Shown piece after piece: positions 10,372 to 20,233 of a stretch of DNA of 64,000 bases. The position numbers and the translations under genes were made by a program. Each line of letters begins with the position of its first letter. Position 1 is the stretch's first letter. The stretch covers positions 1-64,000 of the forward strand of contig JASGLP010000003.1 of NCBI GenBank assembly GCA_030156895.1, written 5' to 3'. The stretch is from Eubacteriaceae bacterium (GTDB lineage: Bacteria > Bacillota > Clostridia > Eubacteriales > Eubacteriaceae). Under the pieces are notes generated by a model. It saw only the letters and a program-made list of their open reading frames with translations, did no database searches and was not told where the DNA came from.

Positions 10372-11505
10372 CTAAAATCTGATTTCTCCATAGTAAATAC
10401 TTTTTAAAACTTTATCCATTTCTTTAATGTTCATTGAAACCGGATTTCTGGCTGTTGATCCTTTGAGCGCATTCTCCAGGATCAGCTCATAATCTGTCAG
10501 AAATTCCTGCTCATCAATGCCGGCATCTTTAAATGAATTAGGAAGGCCAAAATCCTGGTTTAAGCTTCTGATTTCTCCAATCACATCATTTTCAATTGCT
10601 TTTGACAAAGTCTCAAAATCTTTGTTAACCTGTGCATCTCTTTGGTTATAAGTCATCACATAAGGCAGGGCAATGGCATTTAGAAGACCATGACTGGTGC
10701 CAAAGCGGCCACCCAGAGAGTGGGCAATTCCATGATCCATGCCCAGGCCCGCATTTTGAAAGGAAAATCCGGCCAGACACTGAAAATTGTGGACATGCTG
10801 TCGGCTCTCAATATCACCTTTATAAAAAGATGGCCGCAGATTTTTAATCAGCCCCTCAAAAGCGCCTTTAGCAATGGCCTTACTGAAATCATCGGCATTT
10901 TTATTAATATAGGCCTCCAGGGCGTGGGTCAGGGCATCCATTCCCGACTCCACCATCACTGATTTGGGCATAGACAGAGTTATTTCCCCATCCAGAATAG
11001 CCAGATCCGGAATAAAGCTTTCAGTCTTCAGGCCAACCTTAATATTTTCTTCGGGAAAAGTAATAACCGCCGCCCGCGTAACCTCAGCGGCTGTTCCAGA
11101 CGTTGAAGGAATGGCAATTAAACGAATCTTTTCGCGTTTTTTGGGTGCTTTACCGGCGCGAATATCCATTAAATTCAGGCTTTCATATTCACACAGTAAG
11201 GTCATGACTTTTGCCGCGTCAATCACCGACCCACCGCCGACGGCTAAAACCACTTCCGGTGCAAAATCCTTCATGGCTCTGCTTCCTGTGATAACCGCTT
11301 CCACATCAGGGTTTTTGGAAATCCCCTGATAAGTCTCTATCGCCTTTCCCGAAAGCATTTCCTGTAGCCGATCCATGACCCCATTTTTGAACATAGCGTT
11401 TTTTCCCGTTACAATAAAAACCCGCATTTCTTCTATTTCTGATATATATTTCAAACTGCCGGGACCGGTTATGATCCGATCACCCAAAAATTTTAAATCT
11501 TTCAA
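10372..11505 (-). CDS. Iron-containing alcohol dehydrogenase
   Basis: A 377-aa group III dehydrogenase. The nucleotide-binding GGGSVIDAAK and the metal site GMDALTHALEAY plus GMDHGIAHSLGG..SHG (Asp/His/His/His ligands) are intact. Members reduce aldehydes or oxidise alcohols with NAD(P)H. The substrate cannot be told. It starts with TTG: the TTGA overlaps the stop of the histidine kinase gene, and AAAGGAG lies 7 nt upstream. It is therefore translationally coupled to the two-component system. A second, frameshifted paralogue lies at 56871. Confidence 0.93.
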   Translation of the reverse strand: MKDLKFLGDRIITGPGSLKYISEIEEMRVFIVTGKNAMFKNGVMDRLQEMLSGKAIETYQGISKNPDVEAVITGSRAMKDFAPEVVLAVGGGSVIDAAKVMTLLCEYESLNLMDIRAGKAPKKREKIRLIAIPSTSGTAAEVTRAAVITFPEENIKVGLKTESFIPDLAILDGEITLSMPKSVMVESGMDALTHALEAYINKNADDFSKAIAKGAFEGLIKNLRPSFYKGDIESRQHVHNFQCLAGFSFQNAGLGMDHGIAHSLGGRFGTSHGLLNAIALPYVMTYNQRDAQVNKDFETLSKAIENDVIGEIRSLNQDFGLPNSFKDAGIDEQEFLTDYELILENALKGSTARNPVSMNIKEMDKVLKSIYYGEIRF

Positions 11506-12812
11506 TTTGTTTCTCCTTTATTAAAAACGACCGTGACCGTGGTTCCTACGTTTTCCTGACTCTCAATGCGCAGTTCTCCCTGGTGCTCTTCAACGATCCA
11601 TTTTGCAATGGAAAGCCCTAAACCTGTTCCACCTTCGGTCCGAGACCTGGCCTTATCCACCCGATAAAAACGCTGGGTCACTTTTTTGATATCCGCTTCG
11701 GGAATCCCAATCCCCTGATCGATGACCTGAACCTGAATTCCGTTGTTGACCATTTGGGCATTAATTTTTATCATGCTTGCCTCATTACTGTACTTAATAG
11801 CATTATCCAGAAGGATCACAAAAACCTGGGTAATCTGTTTTTCATCACCCTCAATCAGCAAATCTTCTGCCACATTATTATAGAGGCTGATGGATTTTTT
11901 AGCGGCCAGTGGCACCATTTTTTCAGTCACCACTTTGAGTAGAAAGGTCAGATCAACCGCTGTTTTTGGTGCCTGCAAATCACCTGAATCCGCCCGGGCC
12001 AGAAACATCAGGTCTTCAACGATCCGCTGCATTCGCCTGACCTCACCATAGGCATTATCAAGCCATATTTTTTGGGAATCAACCGTTTCTTCACCCGACG
12101 TCTTTACCACCTCAAGATTGGTTTGAATCACCGCGATCGGCGTTCGCAACTCATGGGAAGCATCCGCCAAAAATTCCTGCTGACGTTCAAAGGTTTTCTT
12201 GATTGGAATCAGCGATCTGCCCGACAAAAAGTAGCCCCCCAAAAAAGAGAGTGACGCGCCAAGCATGGTAATCAAACCGATGATTTTCACAGTATTATCA
12301 AGGAATTCCCGTTCCAGAGCCATATTTTTCATGACCTGGATGGTTTTTAATTCCCCGTTTTTATTGACAATCCGATAAGTGCAAATCTTATAGTTTCGAT
12401 CATCCGTCTTGTAATTGCTAAACAGATACTTCTCCCGGTTTTCGGAAAAATAATCGCCGGCAATCTGCTGCAGCTCGGCTGTCGTAAAGGGCAGTTGTGC
12501 CGACTGATCAAGGACAGTGAATTCGTGATCATACATAATATAGGCAATATTGTTTTGCACCAGGCTGCGGGAGTATTCCAGATAGCCCTGTTTTTCTTCT
12601 TCCGTGACGACTTCCCCAGAACGTTCCCGCTCCAGAAACTCAATCTCATTGGCCAGCTGGGAACAGTAAATCTGTAAATCACCATTGACATTATTCTCCA
12701 CATCCAGAGACAGGATCATATAGAGAAAAATCACAATAAATAACAGGAGTCCGATCAGGACTCCCGTATTTAAGAGGGTCAGATTAATCCTTAACCGGTT
12801 GAGGTTGAACAT
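11502..12812 (-). CDS. Two-component sensor histidine kinase
   Basis: A 436-aa membrane kinase with TM1 at about residues 13-34, an extracytoplasmic loop of about 140 residues and TM2 at about 177-196, followed by a HisKA H-box SHELRTPIAV (His220). The ATPase domain has the N box (LLDNAIKYS), G1 DQGIGIP and G2 GGTGLGLSIAK. No clear HAMP domain is seen. The start ATG lies inside the 3' end of the regulator gene behind two GGAG sites. The signal sensed is unknown. Its coupling to the alcohol dehydrogenase makes that gene a plausible target. Confidence 0.93.
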   Translation of the reverse strand: MFNLNRLRINLTLLNTGVLIGLLLFIVIFLYMILSLDVENNVNGDLQIYCSQLANEIEFLERERSGEVVTEEEKQGYLEYSRSLVQNNIAYIMYDHEFTVLDQSAQLPFTTAELQQIAGDYFSENREKYLFSNYKTDDRNYKICTYRIVNKNGELKTIQVMKNMALEREFLDNTVKIIGLITMLGASLSFLGGYFLSGRSLIPIKKTFERQQEFLADASHELRTPIAVIQTNLEVVKTSGEETVDSQKIWLDNAYGEVRRMQRIVEDLMFLARADSGDLQAPKTAVDLTFLLKVVTEKMVPLAAKKSISLYNNVAEDLLIEGDEKQITQVFVILLDNAIKYSNEASMIKINAQMVNNGIQVQVIDQGIGIPEADIKKVTQRFYRVDKARSRTEGGTGLGLSIAKWIVEEHQGELRIESQENVGTTVTVVFNKGETN

Positions 12813-13482
12813 GCTCCTTCTCCTTCAGAACGTATCCCAGACCCCGGATGGTCTTAATATAAACCTTTGATTTGCTGATTTTTTTGCGCAGGTAGTGGAC
12901 ATAGATCTCCACACTATTTTCCATCACAGAGCTTTCGATCCCCCAGATCCGATCAAGAATCTGGTCTTTGGAGATGGTCATTCCAGGATTTCTGATAAAC
13001 ATCTCTAAAAGCTGGGCTTCTTTGGCTGTCAACTTGCTGGGAAACTCATCCACAATCAGTTCACCGGTATTGATATTCAAGGCAATATTAACAAAGCGAA
13101 TCACATTATCCGAATAAACCTCCCAGGGTCTGCGTCCCAGAGCTCTGACTCTGGCAATTAATTCTTCGGTTTCGAAGGGCTTAACCAGGTAATCGTCCGC
13201 GCCCATATTAAGACCATTGACCTTATCCTTGGTGTCATCTTTGGCTGTCAAGAGCAGGATCGGAACATTTTTACCAGCCTCGCGTATGGAACGAAGAATT
13301 TCCAGGCCGGAAATACCGGGCAGCATTATATCCAGAATGATCACATCATACACATCATTTTCGCTGAGGATTTTCCCTTCAATCCCGTCATTGACCACGT
13401 CCACCAGTATTTTGTTTTTTTCAAACAGTCTGGCTAGAGCGGCTGCCAGGGTTTTTTCGTCCTCTACCAGTAAAACACGCAT
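12784..13482 (-). CDS. OmpR-family response regulator
   Basis: A 232-aa regulator with an N-terminal receiver domain (acidic pocket VEDE, phospho-Asp51 in VIILDIMLPG, switch LLTAKD, conserved Lys in LVKPFE) and a C-terminal winged helix (SKLTAKEAQLLEMFIRNPG and the YVHYLRKKI recognition region). It overlaps the kinase gene by 29 bp and follows the unknown gene at 13501 by 18 bp, so all four genes form one transcription unit. Confidence 0.95.
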   Translation of the reverse strand: MRVLLVEDEKTLAAALARLFEKNKILVDVVNDGIEGKILSENDVYDVIILDIMLPGISGLEILRSIREAGKNVPILLLTAKDDTKDKVNGLNMGADDYLVKPFETEELIARVRALGRRPWEVYSDNVIRFVNIALNINTGELIVDEFPSKLTAKEAQLLEMFIRNPGMTISKDQILDRIWGIESSVMENSVEIYVHYLRKKISKSKVYIKTIRGLGYVLKEKEHVQPQPVKD

Positions 13483-13500
13483 GGTTTCCTCCTCGCCGTT

Positions 13501-15552
13501 CTAAGCTTCCGTCGGTTCTTCCACAGTGCTGCCCAGGAGTTCTTCCACCGGCCGCATCTTGCCCTCAAATTTCGGTTCCGCCATCACCCTTCGGCATTCT
13601 AAAAATACTTTGACCGCATTTTCATAATTATCAATAAAGTCTTCGCCTTTTAAAATCCCGCGATCCATCAGATGATAAATAAAGAGACCCATATAATAGA
13701 CTTTATCCGGCTCAATATTTTTTAAATTCACATATTTATAAAAGGCTGATAAGGTGTTGTCATTTTCTTCCAGAATTTCTCCGGCAATTCGCACCCATTC
13801 CTGGGACAGGGTTTCGGTGATCGATTCATGAAAACTCACCCAAAGCATGGCTTTGGCCACCGAGTCTTCAACAATATCCAAAGACTTTCGGCAATCCTCG
13901 GCACCCCAGTTAAAGGCTTCAATAATCTTTGGCGCATAAGTAATGGAACCCATCACATAGTTTTTGTTTTTGCTCTCATCGATGGTAATAATCTTATTTA
14001 AGAGCAGATCACTTTTTTTAAGCTCTCTTTGGATCATAAACCATTCATCATAAATGCAAAATGGCAGATAGCCAAAATCCGCAAAGATATGATTGATAAT
14101 CCGCTGAATTTGCAGTCTCTTATCCCGTTTGCGCTGGACTTCCTTTTGCTTCCGCAAAAAAGTATCCATATGATAATAGAGGTTATGTTTCTCGAAGAAA
14201 CGTTCCATCTGATTGATGGTTTCCGGCTCTTCGCTATAGAAAATCAGCTCATCCAGGTCGCGATATTCATCTACCCGCCCCGGCCCGTTATTCATAATCA
14301 GCTGCAGATACTGCTTGTTTTCATAGGAAACCCGGCTGCAGGGATGGTAAATCGCGTTGGGGAAATTTTCAGTATAAATAAAAAATACCTGCTTGCTTCT
14401 TTTAAAATAAATAATATAACCCTTAGTGGTGAAAAACCCCCAGCCCTTATCACTGGGTTTGTTGCCATGTTTAATGCTGAAGCCCTCCGTGTAGAGGGTA
14501 TTTTTAAGCATATAGGAGATGATATTTTCGTTATTATCCATGCCCATATTGCGAAGATTCCGGCGATAATAGGCCCAGAGCAACTCTATGGTCGTGCCTT
14601 TGGGGTCAAAAAGCGCTTCCATAGAAAATAGATTCTGATTTTTTAAGTTCTTAACGATACATAAAAGCAGGCAGTCCAAGTGTATAGCTTCCAGATATTC
14701 ATCCGGTTTGATTTTTTTAAGATCCGCCACCACGCAGGAGTTAAAATATTCCAGACTGTCTTTCTTTAACTTCTCATGCAGCTTTGTGGTTTTCTGATTA
14801 AAACGATCCATAGCATTGGCCACAGAAAAAAGCAGGTTTTCAGAAATCAGGGTTAAAACAACTTTTTTCTTGGCATCCCAGGGGTATTTCAGATTATGAA
14901 AAATAATTTCGTTAATAATTTCCGACGTCTCCACATCGTATTCCACAACGGTATCTTTAGGAATTGAAATGAAGATTAATTTCTGATCAGGTATAGTATC
15001 AATAATCACCCCACGTCGACTGATAAAAACGTTGGCTTTGACCAGTTCATCCTTCACACCGCAATTGACTTCAATATCTTCCAGAAAGACTTCGTTCTGA
15101 ATCATATAGGCGATAAAATTTCTGATCTGGTCCAGGTCACTGTTTTGGAGATTGGTTTTAAAGCCATAATCCAGCAGTTTATAGACAACGCGCACAATGT
15201 CTTTTTGCCGGTCAATGCCCCGATCTTCGCTGGCTCTGATAAAGGCCTGATTAAGCGGTGTTTCCGGCAGATAAAACTTGGGTTCGATGGATAACAAAGC
15301 TTCCACCGCTAAAAGAATCAAGAGATCAATTTCAACAGAATCGATTCCGTTTTTTTGAACATCCTTATTCTGTTTTAAGTTACTCAGCATCCGCTGATAA
15401 ATATCTTCAAGTTTTTCGATACCTTTTTTTTGCACACTGTAACAATCCCCACAAAGGGCATCATAATTGATTCCTAGTTTAGGATTTTCTATTTTATAGC
15501 TTCTTTCTAAAAAGCCTAATTTTTTTCCGCATTTTTTACAAGGTTCTTTCAT
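13501..15552 (-). CDS. Large unknown protein with an N-terminal zinc-binding CxxC pair
   Basis: I do not recognise this 683-aa cytoplasmic protein. The first 40 residues hold CKKC and CGDC, a zinc-ribbon or treble-clef pattern. The rest is predominantly helical and charged, with no catalytic motif I can name. I chose the ATG at 15552 because AAAGGA lies 9 nt upstream. The frame stays open to 15624, but that region contains a 21-bp palindrome better read as leader. It is first in a unit with a response regulator, sensor kinase and alcohol dehydrogenase, so a signalling or stress role is possible but unproven. Confidence 0.8.
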   Translation of the reverse strand: MKEPCKKCGKKLGFLERSYKIENPKLGINYDALCGDCYSVQKKGIEKLEDIYQRMLSNLKQNKDVQKNGIDSVEIDLLILLAVEALLSIEPKFYLPETPLNQAFIRASEDRGIDRQKDIVRVVYKLLDYGFKTNLQNSDLDQIRNFIAYMIQNEVFLEDIEVNCGVKDELVKANVFISRRGVIIDTIPDQKLIFISIPKDTVVEYDVETSEIINEIIFHNLKYPWDAKKKVVLTLISENLLFSVANAMDRFNQKTTKLHEKLKKDSLEYFNSCVVADLKKIKPDEYLEAIHLDCLLLCIVKNLKNQNLFSMEALFDPKGTTIELLWAYYRRNLRNMGMDNNENIISYMLKNTLYTEGFSIKHGNKPSDKGWGFFTTKGYIIYFKRSKQVFFIYTENFPNAIYHPCSRVSYENKQYLQLIMNNGPGRVDEYRDLDELIFYSEEPETINQMERFFEKHNLYYHMDTFLRKQKEVQRKRDKRLQIQRIINHIFADFGYLPFCIYDEWFMIQRELKKSDLLLNKIITIDESKNKNYVMGSITYAPKIIEAFNWGAEDCRKSLDIVEDSVAKAMLWVSFHESITETLSQEWVRIAGEILEENDNTLSAFYKYVNLKNIEPDKVYYMGLFIYHLMDRGILKGEDFIDNYENAVKVFLECRRVMAEPKFEGKMRPVEELLGSTVEEPTEA

Positions 15553-15572
15553 TCTATATAATCCTTTCTTTA

Positions 15573-15593
15573 AAAATCTGCCTGGCAGATTTT
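15573..15593 (-). promoter_or_regulatory. Palindrome in the leader of the 13501-15552 gene
   Basis: Ten bases (AAAATCTGCC) are mirrored exactly by GGCAGATTTT around one central base, 20 bp upstream of the start codon. On the minus strand the second arm runs into T residues. It could be an operator for the downstream response regulator or a small attenuator. The sequence does not decide. Confidence 0.55.
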
Positions 15594-15675
15594 GTTTAAG
15601 GAGTTTTTTCCTAACACTAATCATAATTGCATTATCTATAGTTTACCATAAATTTGGCCTGTTTTTTCAAAAAAA

Positions 15676-15710
15676 GAAAAAAGAGCTGCAAATTTTAATA
15701 GCTCTTTTTC
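15676..15710 (-). terminator. Bidirectional terminator after mnmA
   Basis: The stem AAAAAAGAGCT/AGCTCTTTTT with a 12-nt loop has T-rich flanks on both strands. It lies about 140 bp past the mnmA stop. A weaker stem (GCATAA/TTATGC) occurs closer to the stop at about 15815-15836. Confidence 0.75.
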
Positions 15711-15848
15711 CTACAATAGACCGGTTTCCCAACTTATTCCCAAGCCGGCCTCAACCTATTTTCAAATCTTTCTCATGATTCATTTCTTTTAGCATGCAAG
15801 TTGCATTTATTTCGCATAAGGCGATGTTTTATGCATGAAACGACACTT

Positions 15849-18145
<2,297 letters not shown>

Positions 18146-18181
18146 AACACGCCTCTCTTTCCGGTACTATTATTAAATTTT

Positions 18182-18210
18182 AATATAACCTATATTCAGT
18201 TTTTTTTCAA
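18182..18210 (-). promoter_or_regulatory. Promoter of the flavodiiron gene
   Basis: Minus-strand TTGAAA (18205-18210), 17-bp spacer, TATATT (18182-18187). It lies 36 bp upstream of the ATG and matches the sigma-A pattern. Confidence 0.8.
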
Positions 18211-18272
18211 GTCATTCTGCAAATTTTTAAATAAAGGCAATATTCTACCAGTAAAACGTGAATTTTGGGCAT

Positions 18273-18302
18273 GAAAAAAGAGATGCTGAGCATCTCTTTT
18301 TC
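18273..18302. terminator. Orphan terminator-like hairpin between divergent promoters
   Basis: A near-perfect stem of AAAAAGAGATGC against GCATCTCTTTTT with a 3-nt loop and T runs on both strands. It lies between the divergent promoters of the flavodiiron gene (18182) and the small gene at 18496, where no recognised gene ends. It could insulate the two units or end an unseen small RNA. The remaining bases of 18211-18454 are AT-rich, and I see nothing else in them. Confidence 0.7.
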
Positions 18303-18454
18303 AAGAAAATTAAGAAAGGAAATTAAAACGTTTTCACACCATGGCATAATTATAACCGATTACATAAAAAAAATCCAGCCTTTTTTTGATTTTTTTAAAA
18401 TATTTTAATTTTTCGTAAAATTTGGCTATTTATCCCCATTCTCACGACTTCCTG

Positions 18455-18463
18455 TGCTATAAT
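18455..18463 (+). promoter_or_regulatory. Extended -10 promoter of the 18496 gene
   Basis: TGC precedes a perfect TATAAT (18458-18463), an extended -10 element. No good -35 is seen at 17 bp. It lies 32 bp before the ATG, with AAAGGAG at 18481. Confidence 0.7.
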
Positions 18464-18495
18464 GACATTAATCGTTTTCGAAAGGAGCTGGTTAC

Positions 18496-18774
18496 ATGCA
18501 AAATGATGATGAAAAAAATTCAGACCACCAGATTTCTTTAACTGAGCAGGAAATCAAAGAGGAACTCCGTCGCTTATTCTTAGGCGGTGATGACTGGTCC
18601 AAGGAAGCCTGCATGGGCTATTTTCTAAAGGCTTGCCAAAAATCCGGTCTTGATATTCCCACCGTCCAGAACCTGGCTCTTATTTTATACCGCCTCTTCG
18701 ACGAAATGAGCATTGATGAAGCAAAACAATTTTATTTTGAAGACTGCCACGCAGTTCTGACCGGCCAAAAATAA
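18496..18774 (+). CDS. Small acidic protein of unknown function
   Basis: A 92-aa soluble acidic protein that I do not recognise. It begins with an unstructured charged stretch, then a helical region with an ELRRLFLGGDDWSKEAC segment and a C-terminal helix. It has no membrane segment. Start support is strong: an extended -10, AAAGGAG 8 nt before the ATG, and a stem-loop directly after the stop, which is the left flank of repeat copy B. It stands alone between two minus-strand units. Confidence 0.75.
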   Translation: MQNDDEKNSDHQISLTEQEIKEELRRLFLGGDDWSKEACMGYFLKACQKSGLDIPTVQNLALILYRLFDEMSIDEAKQFYFEDCHAVLTGQK

Positions 18775-19005
18775 AAGGTGCATTATCTGCGCTTTTTCAG
18801 ACTGAAGACAAAGTTAATACTGAATACCTGAGCACCGACAATTGGCTTTTCAGCTGTCTGCCTCGGAGCGAACAGTTGCTGGAAACCATCAATAATTAGC
18901 GATTTCAAATTGGGCAACTGTACGAGTCCGCGCGCAGACTGCGAAATCCAATTGGTCGGTGCGGGGTTTATCTACACACTGAGGCGCATTGTCTGCACCT
19001 TTTTT
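18773..19005 (+). repeat. Dispersed terminator-flanked palindromic repeat, copy B
   Basis: The second of five copies, in the same orientation as copy A, and perhaps the clearest. Flanking stem-loops are at 18773-18797 and 18982-19005. The outer arms are GCACCGACAATTGG (18832-18845) and CCAATTGGTCGGTGC (18948-18962). The middle arms GTCTGC (18856-18861) and GCAGAC (18934-18939) pair perfectly. The left flank folds with G-U pairs in the plus transcript of the 18496 gene, the right flank in the minus transcript of gspF. Each flank therefore serves the gene that abuts it. It fills the whole gap between two convergent genes. Confidence 0.9.
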
Positions 19006-20233
19006 ACAAATTAGAATAAATCAGGTACAAGTCGAAGACTGGCAGCATAATGGCCAGCATCATTAAGAGGACGCCGCCGCCGATGATTAACAGCAGCAGG
19101 GGTTCTAACATAATCTGCAGCATACCCATGCGGTGCTTGTATTGGGACTCATAAAAGGATGATGTCATGGCCATCATTTCTCCAATCAGACCGGAGGACT
19201 CGCCGACGGCCATAAACTGACAAAAGGTCTCTTCAAAAACAGCTATCTCTGCCATCGCTTCAGTCATGGAAGAACCCCTTTTCACTGCTTCAATCAGTTT
19301 TGTAATCGCCGCCTGATACTCCAGGTTTTTCGTTATTTCTTTTAGTCCCCTTAAGGCACTCATCAAGTCCAGGCCACTATTGCTTAAAATCCCCAAAACC
19401 TTTGAAAAAAGCATTAAGAATTCCCATTGCCGCATTTTCCCATAAATTGGCAAGCGATTTTTAATGTGGTCCATCCAGATCTTAACTGGCGGCATACTCT
19501 GCGTCCCAAAATTAACGAAAAGGATTGCCACCAAAAAGATAATAACCCAATTAACATGCCCTCTCAACCAATTTGAAAGATCTATAAACCAGGTTGTTAA
19601 AAGCGGCAGTTCCTGATCCATGGACTCAAAGATCCCCGTAAACTGAGGCAAAACTACCGTCAGCAATAAAAAAGAAACCATTATGGAAACAATTATTAAA
19701 AGCAGCGGATAAGAAAGAATTTCTTTCATTTTCTGCCGATTCTGATAGGTATTCTCATAGTAGTCGCCAATAACCTTAAGCATCCGGGGCAGTTCGCCAG
19801 AACTTTCACCCGTTTTGACCAGAAAGATAAACAAAAGGGGAAAGCTTCCGCCTAAACTACCTAGCGCGCCTGAAAGGGTCTCGCCCCTTCTGAGGGCATC
19901 CTGCACCTTGACCAGATCTTTTTTAAGGACTGGATTGCGACTACGGTTTTTAAGAATTTCCAGGGCTTCCAAAATGACAATCCCAGATTGCAGAATGATC
20001 CCCAAATCTCTGGCAAACTGAGCCAGCTCTGAGAGCGAAACCTTTCCGATATGAAGTGATCGCTGTTGGGTTAAAAACGCCTGTAGGCGGCCTTGTTTTT
20101 TAAGCTCTACAATCAGCAGGTTCTGACTTCCCAGAATCTCCAATGCTTCATTTTCCGACAAGGCCGACATCCGGCCACTAACTTCTTCGCCACGGACATT
20201 AATCGCCTTATACAAAAAATCCATCTCTTTCAT
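19004..20233 (-). CDS. Type II secretion / type IV pilus inner-membrane protein (GspF/PilC family)
   Basis: A 409-aa polytopic membrane platform protein with two repeated T2SF domains (about residues 65-190 and 270-395) and three strong hydrophobic segments, at about 170-195, 220-240 and 375-400. It partners the assembly ATPase encoded just upstream. I start at the ATG at 20233, whose ATGA overlaps the ATPase stop. A GTG three codons earlier is also open. The 3' end runs directly into repeat copy B. No pilin or prepilin peptidase gene is present in this window. Confidence 0.9.
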   Translation of the reverse strand: MKEMDFLYKAINVRGEEVSGRMSALSENEALEILGSQNLLIVELKKQGRLQAFLTQQRSLHIGKVSLSELAQFARDLGIILQSGIVILEALEILKNRSRNPVLKKDLVKVQDALRRGETLSGALGSLGGSFPLLFIFLVKTGESSGELPRMLKVIGDYYENTYQNRQKMKEILSYPLLLIIVSIMVSFLLLTVVLPQFTGIFESMDQELPLLTTWFIDLSNWLRGHVNWVIIFLVAILFVNFGTQSMPPVKIWMDHIKNRLPIYGKMRQWEFLMLFSKVLGILSNSGLDLMSALRGLKEITKNLEYQAAITKLIEAVKRGSSMTEAMAEIAVFEETFCQFMAVGESSGLIGEMMAMTSSFYESQYKHRMGMLQIMLEPLLLLIIGGGVLLMMLAIMLPVFDLYLIYSNL

